Assembly: GCF_007826885.1 (NCBI RefSeq)
Contig: NZ_ML675585.1
Location: forward strand, 1 to 64,000
Reading direction: 5' to 3'
From: Candidatus Nitrosocosmicus arcticus
Lineage (GTDB): Archaea; Thermoproteota; Nitrososphaeria; Nitrososphaerales; Nitrososphaeraceae
DNA length: 64,000 nucleotides
The notes below the pieces were generated by a model. It searched no databases, was not told where the DNA came from, and was given only the letters and a program-made list of their open reading frames with translations. Of the stretch, positions 8,908 through 18,059 are shown piece after piece. Made by a program: the position numbers and the translations under genes. The stretch's first letter is position 1, and each line of letters opens with the position of its first letter.

Positions 8908-9936
8908 TTATTCCTCTATGTTTGATATCTTAACATCATGTATACCTTGTGGTATCGATAATTCTATCGCAGTTCTATTATCGGTGTTTCTCACGCTTGT
9001 GGCCTGATAAGGCGACCCGTCCATCACAATCGAAACGGGATTATCTTGGGTGGGCATCAACTCTACTGATAGCGCCCCAGGATAGGGATAGATATTGTTT
9101 ATGGCAAAATTAAACTGTTTACTACTACTATTGTAATTCATCGAATCGATCTGAATTAGTCCAGAAAATTTATATCCTAATATTTTTGTAGCAGATATAT
9201 TGACAATTTTGAATTCATTAATTTTCATATCATCGATGTCACCGCCAACACAACTATAAAAATAAACTCTGTCTTTTATAGCAGGGTCTGGTGAAAATGA
9301 AAACTGCATTTTTTCATAGGGTTTCAAAACGGGTATGAAGGTCTTTATAGAGTCTATTTGAGTGCTATTTCTATCATTTACTATCGCAAACAAAGTTATG
9401 TTATGGATTTGCATAGGACTGGTGTTGGTTATGTTCCCGAATAATTCCTTATTTTTACCTTGAGGGATTACAGGATATTCCAATTTGAGGGTATTTAATT
9501 TTGTGGTAGGGATACTAATGTTTTCACTCTCAAGAATAAATGGTTCGGATCCTGCTGCTAAAGGAAAAAGAGTAGAATTTAATGTGAATTTGAAAGGAAA
9601 GGGTTCATTATTTTTAAATAATATTGTGTTATACGGTTTTTCAGCTATGATTTCATGACTTGATGTAATATTGTTATATGCTAAAAGACCTACCGTAACA
9701 TTTTGTGGGAAAATCTGATAGTCAGACTTAGCAACAGAACCAATAATTACGATGTTCTTGTCAACATCAAGATAAGAAGAATAATTTTTGACATAGGCCC
9801 TAGGATTATCGATTATATTGAGATTGGATTGGTCCAAGGCATAGGATATATTAAGTGTGATTAGCAAAAGTATGACACATGCAAAAATGCTAGCCACAGA
9901 GTAGATGACAGAAATGTGATTGTAGTTTTTTGACAA
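8908..9936 (-). CDS. Secreted beta-rich protein of unknown function
   Basis: A 342-residue protein with an N-terminal signal or anchor at about 8-33 (SVIYSVASIFACVILLLITL). The mature part is predicted all-beta with many N-glycosylation sequons (N-x-S/T), e.g. NITSSHE, NSTLFPL, NITNTSP and NSTQID. Its order of strands resembles tandem FxLYD/CARDB-like immunoglobulin modules common in thaumarchaeal surface proteins; this is a weak resemblance. The start is a TTG at 9936; an overlapping ATG is in another frame. It is a single gene, divergent from uspA. Probably exported and surface-bound. Confidence 0.6.
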   Translation of the reverse strand: MSKNYNHISVIYSVASIFACVILLLITLNISYALDQSNLNIIDNPRAYVKNYSSYLDVDKNIVIIGSVAKSDYQIFPQNVTVGLLAYNNITSSHEIIAEKPYNTILFKNNEPFPFKFTLNSTLFPLAAGSEPFILESENISIPTTKLNTLKLEYPVIPQGKNKELFGNITNTSPMQIHNITLFAIVNDRNSTQIDSIKTFIPVLKPYEKMQFSFSPDPAIKDRVYFYSCVGGDIDDMKINEFKIVNISATKILGYKFSGLIQIDSMNYNSSSKQFNFAINNIYPYPGALSVELMPTQDNPVSIVMDGSPYQATSVRNTDNRTAIELSIPQGIHDVKISNIEE

Positions 9937-10140
9937 TCATTAGATTGATATTGAAATTCGCATATAAGTCTTATTATTAGGAATGTATAACACTGAAAAT
10001 AAGCATTAGTTGTAAAATGTAGATAATAATCTTAAAATTTATTAAATGATATTTTTTTAAGATTGCCCTAATGATGGACTGTTTTTTATAACAAACAAAC
10101 ACTTAATATTAGATATTTAATCAAAACCGTTCAAAAAATA

Positions 10141-10149
10141 GTTTTATGT
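10141..10149 (+). promoter_or_regulatory. TATA box of the universal stress protein gene
   Basis: GTTTTATGT preceded by an A-rich stretch is centred about 23-26 bases before the ATG at 10168. This spacing predicts a leaderless mRNA starting at or next to the ATG. Confidence 0.45.
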
Positions 10150-10167
10150 TGGAAAATGCTTTCATAG

Positions 10168-10641
10168 ATGAACTTGAATAACAATATATTTAGTAAAATT
10201 TTGGTCCCTATAGATGGCTCTACAAATTCTATGAAAGCCATTGACTACGCTGTCGACCTAGCTGAAAAATACAATAGTGAGTTAATAGCGTTCCACGTTT
10301 TGTATTCACAATCAGGATTTGCTTTTCACAAAGAAACAGTAGCGGGAACCATTACATCAAGTTCTTTAAATGATTTGAACCTTGAGGCAAAGCAAGAAGC
10401 AGAAAAATGGTTTGAAGAAATAAACAAGAGGGCTGATAAAAAGAATGTACAAATTAAAACAGAAGTTGTATTAACCGTAATATCAATAGTAGAAGCTATC
10501 CTAACATATGCTGAAAAGGAAAATATCGATTTAATAGTTATTGGATCCAAAGGTAAATCCGGTTGGAAAAAACTAATAGTTGGAAGCGTAGCCTCCGGAA
10601 TTTCTACCTATGCCCATTGTCCCATCCTGATAGTAAAATAA
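10168..10641 (+). CDS. Universal stress protein UspA family
   Basis: A 157-residue single-domain Usp. The N-terminus ILVPIDGSTNSMKAIDYAVD supplies the nucleotide-binding Asp, and the C-terminus has GSKGKSGWKKLIVGSVASG, i.e. the G-x2-G-x9-G-S ATP-binding signature, followed by CPILIVK. This marks an ATP-binding Usp. Such proteins act in the cytoplasm in stress survival. The gene stands alone with its own promoter, divergent from a secreted protein. Confidence 0.9.
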   Translation: MNLNNNIFSKILVPIDGSTNSMKAIDYAVDLAEKYNSELIAFHVLYSQSGFAFHKETVAGTITSSSLNDLNLEAKQEAEKWFEEINKRADKKNVQIKTEVVLTVISIVEAILTYAEKENIDLIVIGSKGKSGWKKLIVGSVASGISTYAHCPILIVK

Positions 10642-10744
10642 AATTATCATTAGATAAGTAGCAAAGAGGAAATTTAAATGCTTCATTAATATAAACAAGT
10701 GAAATCAATCAAGAACCTACCGGCTTAAAAGGTTGAGGATTTAG

Positions 10745-11185
10745 TTACAATATTATCACAGATGCAAGGATCATTGATACCATGGCAGCGGTAAGAAAAC
10801 CGAACATGATATTAGGAATGAATTTATCTAATTTTAACACTTTGTGCAACTTTGATGTCATTGAACTGGGCTTTGATCCATATAAAACATGATAATAAAC
10901 TATTAGAGATAGAGATCCGCTAAGTAGAATGACATTTCCCTTTGATGTATACGCCAAATCTTCAAATCGAAAATTTGAATTAAAACCAAATAAGACAAAT
11001 CCGCTTACGATGGAAATAGTAGAGGCAAATATAACAAGTCTACGAATTTGTGGCAAGATGATAGATAAATTCCCACCTTTGTTTAAAGGTCTAATAATAG
11101 TGATAACAATCAATATAACACTCCACCATAAGATGGACGTAACCAAATGAATTTCTTGAATTAGTATACTGTACTCGCTAATCAA
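10745..11185 (-). CDS. CopD-like four-helix membrane protein
   Basis: A 146-residue integral membrane protein with four predicted helices (about 12-32, 46-66, 80-100, 125-146). The first carries IHLVTSILWWSVILIV, a His and Trp pattern like that of CopD/YebZ-type and related heme- or copper-associated membrane proteins. Function is not certain; copper tolerance or electron transfer are possibilities. The start is a TTG at 11185 with no ATG nearby. Neighbours are unrelated. Confidence 0.5.
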   Translation of the reverse strand: MISEYSILIQEIHLVTSILWWSVILIVITIIRPLNKGGNLSIILPQIRRLVIFASTISIVSGFVLFGFNSNFRFEDLAYTSKGNVILLSGSLSLIVYYHVLYGSKPSSMTSKLHKVLKLDKFIPNIMFGFLTAAMVSMILASVIIL

Positions 11186-11494
11186 GACAACACAAACTAT
11201 CTTTTTAATACAAATTTCTAAATGTTTCTAATATAATTTATTATAAAGTAGATGTAGAAATCCTTATATAATTAATAATATTTCTCCTGGAAAATAATGA
11301 AACAATATTGATAGAGGTGCTCATCTAAAATAGATGAAATAAAATAGATCCGGACGAACCTCCCTTTAAGGTGGAGTATTCTTATCAGGTCTACAGGGCA
11401 ATGGAGAAAGCACAAGGAAATATTTAATTAAATAATCAACTTTAGATACCACTTCTTCTTTCTGAAATCAATAGGCTTTTGTTTCCATTTACCA
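11186..11494. other. Intergenic stretch with a small hairpin
   Basis: No gene seen. Around 11360-11375 a CCTCC-type run is followed by a GGTGG-type run, able to form a short hairpin. It lies between two minus-strand genes and may be a terminator or a small RNA, but nothing more can be supported. Confidence 0.2.
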
Positions 11495-12262
11495 TCATCG
11501 TTTAGTATTAAAGGTACCATTATTCAGGTATGTACTAAAACGAACTATGTCCACTGGAGATAAATTTACAAGTTTATTTTTTCCAAATTCATTGTAATCA
11601 AAACCATCGAAATTACGGTTATAATTCTTTTTAAAATAATTGACTATAAATGAGATAGTCTTTTTCCTAAACGATAACAAGAATTGAATATCTTTAATGA
11701 CTTTGTTTGATAAAGGTGATGTTCGTGGGCAGATCTCGATTAAGACCGACTCAACTTTTGGGGATGGTGAAAACGATGTATATGGAACATCGAGTAACAT
11801 CTTGATTGAGAACCTATACTGAGACAATATAGAAATAGCCCTATAATTCTTCTCTCCCGGCTTTGAAAGAAGTTTTTCAACAAATTCGCGTTGTAGTAGG
11901 ATTATCCCCTTTCTAAAATCTCTTTGGCACAACCATGTTACTGCATTTCGACTCTCATAATAAGGCAAACTAGAGAAAAAAACATCAAAAGGAATAGCCA
12001 GATGTTCATTAAAACCATCCAAATTCAATAATTCTAAATTCTTATGTGTCAAATTTCTCTTACAACGAGAGTAGAGAATAGAATCCAGTTCAAACGAATG
12101 TACATATTTTGAAATTTTACATAGTTCTGTAGTAAGTATACCCTTTCCTGTTCCAACCTCGTATATTACATCATCTTTATTGATCCTAGATGTCTGAATT
12201 ATTTTTTTTATTATGGTATGATCTATAAGGAAATTTTGTCCTAATTTTGTCTGCTTTTTCAA
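11495..12262 (-). CDS. rsmA: rRNA adenine N6-dimethyltransferase RsmA/Dim1 (KsgA family)
   Basis: This enzyme dimethylates two adjacent adenines in helix 45 of 16S rRNA using SAM. The 255-residue protein has the family N-terminus KLGQNFLID, SAM motif I EVGTGKGILT (about 35-44), the acidic FELDS of motif II and the C-terminal SPSPKVESVL. Motif IV, normally NLPY, reads SLPY (about 91-94), so the catalytic Asn is Ser; activity may be altered. It is last in the L21e-rpoF-DUF655-rsmA block, an archaeal arrangement that supports the call. The start is a TTG at 12262. Confidence 0.9.
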   Translation of the reverse strand: MKKQTKLGQNFLIDHTIIKKIIQTSRINKDDVIYEVGTGKGILTTELCKISKYVHSFELDSILYSRCKRNLTHKNLELLNLDGFNEHLAIPFDVFFSSLPYYESRNAVTWLCQRDFRKGIILLQREFVEKLLSKPGEKNYRAISILSQYRFSIKMLLDVPYTSFSPSPKVESVLIEICPRTSPLSNKVIKDIQFLLSFRKKTISFIVNYFKKNYNRNFDGFDYNEFGKNKLVNLSPVDIVRFSTYLNNGTFNTKR

Positions 12263-12336
12263 TGTGAGTTGAGAAAATGTTATAGGCCAGTTTTTTTAAA
12301 GGGATTCCAATGAAAATTCTAGAATAAAAATTATCT

Positions 12337-12939
12337 CTATTTTCTTACAAAGATATTCATTCTGGTTTCGCCAGAAATTTCATCATAGATTCTTTTTGCA
12401 ATTAATTTTGTTACATCTCGTAATCCCGTCCTATTCTGGAGATCCGAAAATGATTCGAATTTTCGCTTATCTCTTTCATCCAGTATCGACTTCATGTATG
12501 TTTTACCTATTCCAGGGATAAGCTCAAGGGAATGAACCCTTGGTGTCATTGGTTGAGCGGAATTGAAATAATCTATAAACCGTTTTTCATTTACATTTAC
12601 TATTTTTTCAATTACAATCGGTAATTCATTCTTTGCAGATTGAGAAGTGTGATTGTAATCAAGTCTACCCAATACACTAATAATTTTCTCTCGTCCATCT
12701 TTACCGATGTATACGCGTTCACCAATGCTAAATTTTTCGTTACTAATTCCTAATAATTCTAATAATGTCAAATGTTCTTCACCTATTGCGTGAATAATGA
12801 CCCCTTCCCTCATTCTTACTATTGAAGATTTTCCATTTTGAATATAATCCAAAATGTAAGCATATTCTTCGAATTTTCGTGGAGAAAAAGTATCACCATG
12901 TTTATTATAATTATCTCTGTTTGAAATATACCTTGACAA
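12337..12939 (-). CDS. DUF655 RNA/DNA-binding protein
   Basis: A 200-residue archaeal DUF655 protein. The N-terminal half is a small beta-barrel (EYAYILDYIQNG, then VRMREGVIIHAIGEEHLTLL, IGERVYIGKDGREK). The C-terminal half has helix-hairpin-helix motifs, seen as LELIPGIGKTYMKSILDERD at about 148-167 and LRDVTKLIAKRIYDEI. The family sits beside rpoF, L21e and rsmA in many archaea and is thought to bind nucleic acid; the precise role is unknown. The start is a TTG at 12939. It follows rpoF by 43 bases and is probably in one transcript. Confidence 0.85.
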   Translation of the reverse strand: MSRYISNRDNYNKHGDTFSPRKFEEYAYILDYIQNGKSSIVRMREGVIIHAIGEEHLTLLELLGISNEKFSIGERVYIGKDGREKIISVLGRLDYNHTSQSAKNELPIVIEKIVNVNEKRFIDYFNSAQPMTPRVHSLELIPGIGKTYMKSILDERDKRKFESFSDLQNRTGLRDVTKLIAKRIYDEISGETRMNIFVRK

Positions 12940-12982
12940 AATTTGTTTTACCTTTACAATTATATAAGAAATGACTTTTTAT

Positions 12983-13360
12983 TTAACTTTCAACTTTTGA
13001 TTGGAGCTGTTCGTCCCCATTATTCTCATTCTTAGAGAGTAAAATGGATTTTATCTTTTCAAGTTTTTCTGTTACTATTAATTTTTTCCACCCAAATGTA
13101 AAAGCCCTTAATTCTTCTATGGACCGGGGCATTACATTTACCAATTCTACAGACTCTTCAGGAGTTAAATCACCTTCAGCCACAAGTCTATCAACCATTA
13201 CTTTAGCAGGCTCGTAGTCCACCTTTGAAAACTTCTTAGAGTAATCAAATGTCCAACGTTGAATTTGATCCATTTCATCCATAGGAATAGTCTCTAATAT
13301 TTTTTTCACTTCAGACAAAGTGATGATCTCTCTTTTTATTACTTCGGGCAAATCAAGCAC
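12983..13360 (-). CDS. rpoF: DNA-directed RNA polymerase subunit F (Rpb4 homolog)
   Basis: A 125-residue Rpb4/RpoF. It opens with LPEVIKREIITLSEVKKILE, has a long helix with the RWTFDYSKKFSKV segment and ends with the HRDC-like helices TPEESVELVNVMPRSIEELR. RpoF pairs with RpoE to form the stalk of archaeal RNA polymerase, which helps open-complex formation and RNA binding. The start is a GTG at 13360, 15 bases after the L21e stop; the two are translationally close and co-transcribed. The acidic tail (NENNGDEQ) is not conserved. Confidence 0.92.
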   Translation of the reverse strand: MLDLPEVIKREIITLSEVKKILETIPMDEMDQIQRWTFDYSKKFSKVDYEPAKVMVDRLVAEGDLTPEESVELVNVMPRSIEELRAFTFGWKKLIVTEKLEKIKSILLSKNENNGDEQLQSKVES

Positions 13361-13375
13361 ACACTTTTTAATTAG

Positions 13376-13660
13376 TTATACAACTATTGGTCGAACATGA
13401 TTAAGTTTTGTTTGTAAGTATTTTGGCTTACTTCCAAACACTACAACTACCCTAACGATGCGTCTACCAACCTGCTCAATTATTCCAACTTTGCCCTGAA
13501 AACGTCTATGAGGCATAGTATTATGCTCGCTAGGATCTATATCAATTACAACTTTATCACCTGGTTTATATTCAATAAGCAAATATGATACACCTGTAAT
13601 TTTATTAGATTTTGTTAATATCGATCTGGATTTCCTTCTAGTTCCGTGTGATGAGGGCAT
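13376..13660 (-). CDS. rpl21e: 50S ribosomal protein L21e
   Basis: A 94-residue basic protein of the large subunit. SHGTRRKSRSILTKS at the N-terminus, YKPGDKVVIDIDPSEHNTMP, HRRFQGKVGIIEQVGRR and the C-terminal VRPIVV are L21e signatures over the full length. It is the first gene of the L21e-rpoF-DUF655-rsmA run, an order kept in many archaea. The start is the ATG at 13660. Confidence 0.95.
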   Translation of the reverse strand: MPSSHGTRRKSRSILTKSNKITGVSYLLIEYKPGDKVVIDIDPSEHNTMPHRRFQGKVGIIEQVGRRIVRVVVVFGSKPKYLQTKLNHVRPIVV

Positions 13661-13726
13661 AACATCATTTTAGAGTACCCTAATAAAAATTATTTACAAT
13701 TAAAACACCATATCTCTACTTGTACT

Positions 13727-14743
13727 TTATTTTTTTATAGGATCAGAAATTCCAGATTCGCTTATTGAAAACAAAGTCTCACTCTCAGGATGATTTGGTG
13801 AATCGACAATTCTAGCAATTCGATTTCTGTCGGCCTTTCTCAGAAAAATCCTATATGTACTAGAATGAGCGAAGATGTTTCCTCCAGCAGCTTTAAAGGT
13901 GTTCCCGGCAAAACCCGAGTCTGGTGATGATTGAACTTGATTGGTTAATAACACGGCGATTTGATGAGTTTGAGCCATCCTCATAATAGTATGAACTAAC
14001 TTATTCAAACGCTGTTGACGGATTGAAAGTGTAGATAATCCCAGAAATTCAGAGCGGTATAGAGAGATAGCAGAATCAAATATCATTAACTTTATATCTT
14101 GAGATTCAATTATCCTGCTTGACTCAGACAATATCAGTTCTTGGTGCGAACTACTGTATGCCTTTGCAACTACAATGTTATCAAGGATTTTAGTTGGGTT
14201 TAGATTACGGGCTCTTGAAATGGCATCAATTCTTTCAGGTCTAAAAGTATTTTCTGTATCAATATAGAGCGCTCCGCCTTTTAGCCCGCCTTCCGAATGC
14301 TCTAGTTGCACCGTTACGCAAGCAGTATGGCATAATTGCGTTTTCCCGGTTCCGAATTCCCCATAGACTTCGGTAATAGCATTAGTTTCAATGCCGCCGC
14401 CAAGAAGCTTGTCAAAGTTTTTAGAACCAGTAGAAACCCTTCCAATTTTTTTTCGTTTATGATACAAGGTTGCAGCGGGGGTAAATCGCTTCTCCATAAT
14501 TCCAAGACCCTCAAGAAATGTAATAGACTGATTATAAATGAAAATAGAATCATCGATACTGATTCCAACTCTACTGGAAATTTCGTATGGTCCCTCTATA
14601 ACTAGATCTTTTATGGACAAAAAACCGGACTCTTTCAGTAACTTTATCACATCATCAGGTAAATTAGATAATAAATCTAAAGAAAAAGAATCTTTATTCG
14701 GTTTGGTATTAAAGAACGGACTAGAGTCTGGACTAAAATTCAA
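13727..14743 (-). CDS. radA: DNA repair and recombination protein RadA
   Basis: The archaeal RecA/Rad51 homolog; it forms filaments on single-stranded DNA and catalyses strand exchange. The N-terminal helix-hairpin-helix domain (about 20-75) precedes the ATPase core with Walker A GEFGTGKTQ (about 130-138), ALYIDTENTFRPERI, Walker B LMIFDS, the L2-region NQVQSSPD..AAGGN and HSSTYRIFLRK. At 338 residues it is normal length. The start is a TTG at 14743; the only nearby ATG is in another frame. Divergent from met8 across about 215 bases. Confidence 0.93.
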   Translation of the reverse strand: MNFSPDSSPFFNTKPNKDSFSLDLLSNLPDDVIKLLKESGFLSIKDLVIEGPYEISSRVGISIDDSIFIYNQSITFLEGLGIMEKRFTPAATLYHKRKKIGRVSTGSKNFDKLLGGGIETNAITEVYGEFGTGKTQLCHTACVTVQLEHSEGGLKGGALYIDTENTFRPERIDAISRARNLNPTKILDNIVVAKAYSSSHQELILSESSRIIESQDIKLMIFDSAISLYRSEFLGLSTLSIRQQRLNKLVHTIMRMAQTHQIAVLLTNQVQSSPDSGFAGNTFKAAGGNIFAHSSTYRIFLRKADRNRIARIVDSPNHPESETLFSISESGISDPIKK

Positions 14744-14957
14744 ATATACATTATTTTTATCTAATCCAATATTTCAATAATACTAATAATTTGGACTAAA
14801 CAATGTTAAAGGTATTTTAAAAAAGTACACGCATTTGGACTAATCTAACGAAAAAGAATGAATAAAAAAATTCTAATTTATTATCTAAAGCATGAAAAAG
14901 TCATTGGTTTAATAAATAAACTATATTAAAGCAAATTTAAAACGATCTATACTAGAC

Positions 14958-15632
14958 GTGATTGTTGACTTAAACTTGAAAGGCAGAAATATCTTGGTAG
15001 TAGGGGCAGGCATGGAGGGCACCAAGAGGATAAAATCGCTGTCCAAACATGATTGTAAAATAATAATAATAAGCGAAACTGTCAATGAATCACTGTACGA
15101 AATAGAGGGAAAAAATAATCCAATCATACTAATAAGAAGAAAAATTGAAGATCCAAATATTTTAAACGAGTTTAATGATATTTTTATAGTTTTTGCTTCG
15201 ACTAATGATCCATTTTTGAATAAAAAGATCATAGAGAAGGCAAGGGAAAAAGGAATACTTTCTTACAGCATTGATGATGCGGCAGCAAGTGATTTCTTTT
15301 TCACTTCGATAATAAATATTGATGAAATAATTCAGGTAGCAATCTCCACATCGGGCAAAAGCCCCTTGATGAGCAAAATCATTAGAGACAGAATTGAAAA
15401 CGCTATAAAAAATATAATAGGGAAAAAAGATACGGATAATATCAAGATTCAAGAATTTGCCAGAGAACATGTAAGAAACTACATTGAGAATCAGCATGAA
15501 AGAAGGGAGTTTTTGTACAGCATAGTAGACGATCAGGAGATTCAAGAATTATTAGCAAAAAATAACATTGATAAGGTCAAAGAAAGAATTATTAATACAT
15601 TAGATAAATGGGAGGATAATAAAAGCAGATGA
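14958..15632 (+). CDS. Precorrin-2 dehydrogenase / sirohydrochlorin ferrochelatase-type (Met8, CysG N-terminal)
   Basis: A 224-residue protein like Met8/SirC: NAD-binding GRNILVVGAGMEGTKRIKSL (about 9-28), FASTNDPFLNKKI, SIDDAAASDFFFTSIIN with the catalytic-type Asp, and ISTSGKSPLMSKIIRDRIE. It oxidises precorrin-2 to sirohydrochlorin, the branch to siroheme, cobalamin and, by the alternative route, heme. The GTG start at 14958 gives MIVDLNLKGR, the usual N-terminus. Its TGA overlaps the hemA start (ATGA), showing translational coupling with hemA and hemB. Confidence 0.88.
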   Translation: MIVDLNLKGRNILVVGAGMEGTKRIKSLSKHDCKIIIISETVNESLYEIEGKNNPIILIRRKIEDPNILNEFNDIFIVFASTNDPFLNKKIIEKAREKGILSYSIDDAAASDFFFTSIINIDEIIQVAISTSGKSPLMSKIIRDRIENAIKNIIGKKDTDNIKIQEFAREHVRNYIENQHERREFLYSIVDDQEIQELLAKNNIDKVKERIINTLDKWEDNKSR

Positions 15633-16915
15633 CGCTATATCTAGGAGTACAATCATCACAATTTGTCAATATAAGAGTCACATTTAAAAACTCCCCTATT
15701 CATGTCTTAGAAAAATTTGCTTTTAAAGATATTTTTGATGCTCATCAGCACCTTTTGAATTCAGTTGATTTGCAAGAATGCATAATTCTACAGACGTGTA
15801 ATCGTGTTGAAATTTATGCAGTAGGAATAAATCCTCATTATGATAATATAATTAACGCATGGTCTTCTTTAATAAATTTACCAGCAGATCAAGTGAAAAA
15901 TAACGTAATAATAAACGACGGAGAAGAGGCCTTAAAACATCTAGTGAAATTAACATCTGGACTTGATTCGTTAGTAGTAGGAGAGGATCAAATTTTGGGT
16001 CAGGTCAAAAGATCCCTCGAGTTTTCAAGAAAAAACGGGTTTGCAGGTCCTAATCTAAATATTCTATTTGACAAGACAATAAAAATAGGAGGTAGGGTTA
16101 GAACTTTAACAGGTATAAACAAAGGAAGCACATCAGTTGGGTCTATGGCAGTAAATTTAGCCTATGAATACTTTGATGACATAAAGGAAAAAGAGATTCT
16201 TCTCATTGGGTCTGGGGAAGGAGCTAGTTTAATCGCGAAAGCTCTGAAACAAAGAAATATGAAATTTTTTGTTACCAGTCGAACTTTTGAAAGAGCACGA
16301 TCATTTGCAGATACTGTCGCAGGTTCTCCCATACCTTTTGAAACGGCTTTGGAAAAACTTAATGACAATATAGACATTGTATTCATCTCAACAATTGCAC
16401 CGTATTATTTACTAACATATGAGAGAATTGCCAATATGATGAAAAACAGAAACAAAGGATTAATGATTTTTGATTTGTCAAATCCCAGAACAGTAGAAGA
16501 CAAGATTGCTACTCTAAATAATATCAAATTGGTAAATATCGATCAAATTTCAGAAATCGTAGAAAAGAATGTTGGAAGAAGGAAAAAGGAAATCCAATCA
16601 GCAGAAAAGATAATAAATGATGAGATGATAACTATCAAAGAAATTTTAAAAAGAAAGAGTTCTGAACCAGCTATAATAACCATATTCAAGAATGCAGATT
16701 CTATAAGAAATAAAGAATTCAAAAAGGCCTTATCATTAATTGGTAATAGAGTCAGTGATGACGATATTAAGATACTTGAACAGTTTTCGTATGCATTAGT
16801 AGAAGGGATATTAGCTACACCTATGAATAATTTACGAAAGGAATTCACAAATAATAAAAATGAAAATGAATTAATAAATTTGGCTCTAAAGTTATTTAAT
16901 TATGAAAAACCGTAA
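15629..16915 (+). CDS. hemA: Glutamyl-tRNA reductase
   Basis: Reduces glutamyl-tRNA to glutamate-1-semialdehyde, the committing step of C5 tetrapyrrole synthesis. Full length (428 residues): catalytic Cys in LQTCNRVEIYA (about 49-59), GLDSLVVGEDQILGQVK, NKGSTSVGSMAV, the NADPH fold LLIGSGEGASLIAKAL, and the C-terminal dimerisation helices. The start overlaps the met8 stop by 4 bases and the end overlaps hemB by 14 bases. Confidence 0.95.
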   Translation: MTLYLGVQSSQFVNIRVTFKNSPIHVLEKFAFKDIFDAHQHLLNSVDLQECIILQTCNRVEIYAVGINPHYDNIINAWSSLINLPADQVKNNVIINDGEEALKHLVKLTSGLDSLVVGEDQILGQVKRSLEFSRKNGFAGPNLNILFDKTIKIGGRVRTLTGINKGSTSVGSMAVNLAYEYFDDIKEKEILLIGSGEGASLIAKALKQRNMKFFVTSRTFERARSFADTVAGSPIPFETALEKLNDNIDIVFISTIAPYYLLTYERIANMMKNRNKGLMIFDLSNPRTVEDKIATLNNIKLVNIDQISEIVEKNVGRRKKEIQSAEKIINDEMITIKEILKRKSSEPAIITIFKNADSIRNKEFKKALSLIGNRVSDDDIKILEQFSYALVEGILATPMNNLRKEFTNNKNENELINLALKLFNYEKP

Positions 16916-17984
16916 CGTAGATAAATCAAGAAACAAAAACAAAAGTATAGATAGTGATTTTAAAGAGAACACAACTTTCATATCAAATAATCATTTTAAT
17001 TACGAACTTTTTCCAAAAATGCGATTAAGGAGATTGAGAAGAACAGCTGCTATCAGAGAACTCTTTCAAGAAATACGTTTATCTCCAAAAGACTTTGTTA
17101 CGCCTTTATTTGTTCAAGAGGGAATAAACAAAAATCTCGAAATAGAATCAATGCCAGGAATATTTAGATATGCACCAGATAAAATTTTAGAAGAAATTGA
17201 TAATATTTCAACTCTGGGAATTAAGGCAATAATTCTCTTTGGGATCCCTTTAAAGAAGGACTTGTACGGAAAAAATTCATTCAATCACAAAGGTATTGTT
17301 CAAGAAACCATCAAATCCATTAAGAAAAACTTTGGAGACAAATTAGCCATAATTACCGATGTATGTCTATGCCAGTACACATCGCACGGCCACTGTGGAA
17401 TTATCCACGAAAATGAGATAAACAACGACAAATCTTTGGATATACTATCAAAGACTGCCTTAAGCCATGCAGACGCCGGTGCAGACATAGTAGCACCCTC
17501 TGCTATGATGGATGGTCAGGTAAAAGCGATAAGAGATATCCTTGATGACAATGGATTTAAGGATACATTAATAATGGGATATTCCGCCAAACAGGCATCA
17601 TCTTTTTTTTCGCCATTTAGGGACGCAGCACACTCTCAACCTGAATTTGGAAATAGACAGTCATATCAAATGAGTTATCATAATTCAAGAGAAGCAAGTA
17701 GGGAAATTAAATCAGACGTAGAAGAAGGCGCAGATGTACTAATGATAAAACCAGCGATACCCAACTTGGATTTGATTTACTCTGCAAAGCAAAATACCCT
17801 TCATCCAATTGCAGCTTATAGTGTATCTGGAGAATATTCCATGATAAAGGCAGCTACATTGAATAATTGGATGGATGAAAATCTTGCTGTCACTGAATCT
17901 CTGACTGCTATCAAACGAGCAGGTGCAAATATAATAATATCTTATTATGCAAAAAAAATGGCAGAAATTTTAAGGAATAGTTAG
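16902..17984 (+). CDS. hemB: Porphobilinogen synthase (delta-aminolevulinate dehydratase)
   Basis: Condenses two 5-aminolevulinates to porphobilinogen. The zinc-type metal site DVCLCQYTSHGHC is present, as are the two Schiff-base lysines in GYSAKQASSFFSPFRDA and DVLMIKPAIPNLD. The protein has 360 residues, about 35 more than usual, because of a charged N-terminal tail before MRLRRLRRT. The ATG at 16902 lies inside hemA; an internal ATG at the MRLRRLRRT motif (17019) would give the usual length, so the tail may be real or a start-site artefact. Third gene of the met8-hemA-hemB operon. Confidence 0.94.
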   Translation: MKNRNVDKSRNKNKSIDSDFKENTTFISNNHFNYELFPKMRLRRLRRTAAIRELFQEIRLSPKDFVTPLFVQEGINKNLEIESMPGIFRYAPDKILEEIDNISTLGIKAIILFGIPLKKDLYGKNSFNHKGIVQETIKSIKKNFGDKLAIITDVCLCQYTSHGHCGIIHENEINNDKSLDILSKTALSHADAGADIVAPSAMMDGQVKAIRDILDDNGFKDTLIMGYSAKQASSFFSPFRDAAHSQPEFGNRQSYQMSYHNSREASREIKSDVEEGADVLMIKPAIPNLDLIYSAKQNTLHPIAAYSVSGEYSMIKAATLNNWMDENLAVTESLTAIKRAGANIIISYYAKKMAEILRNS

Positions 17985-18059
17985 AGAACTGAAAGTAAAG
18001 TAGTTAAACATTAGATAATCAAGTATAATATTATAGAAATAATAGGAAGTTAGAAAAAA

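Noticed and set aside
11330-11400. Small RNA or terminator hairpin
   Set aside because: The CCTCC/GGTGG pairing is only about 4-5 base pairs and cannot be told from chance.
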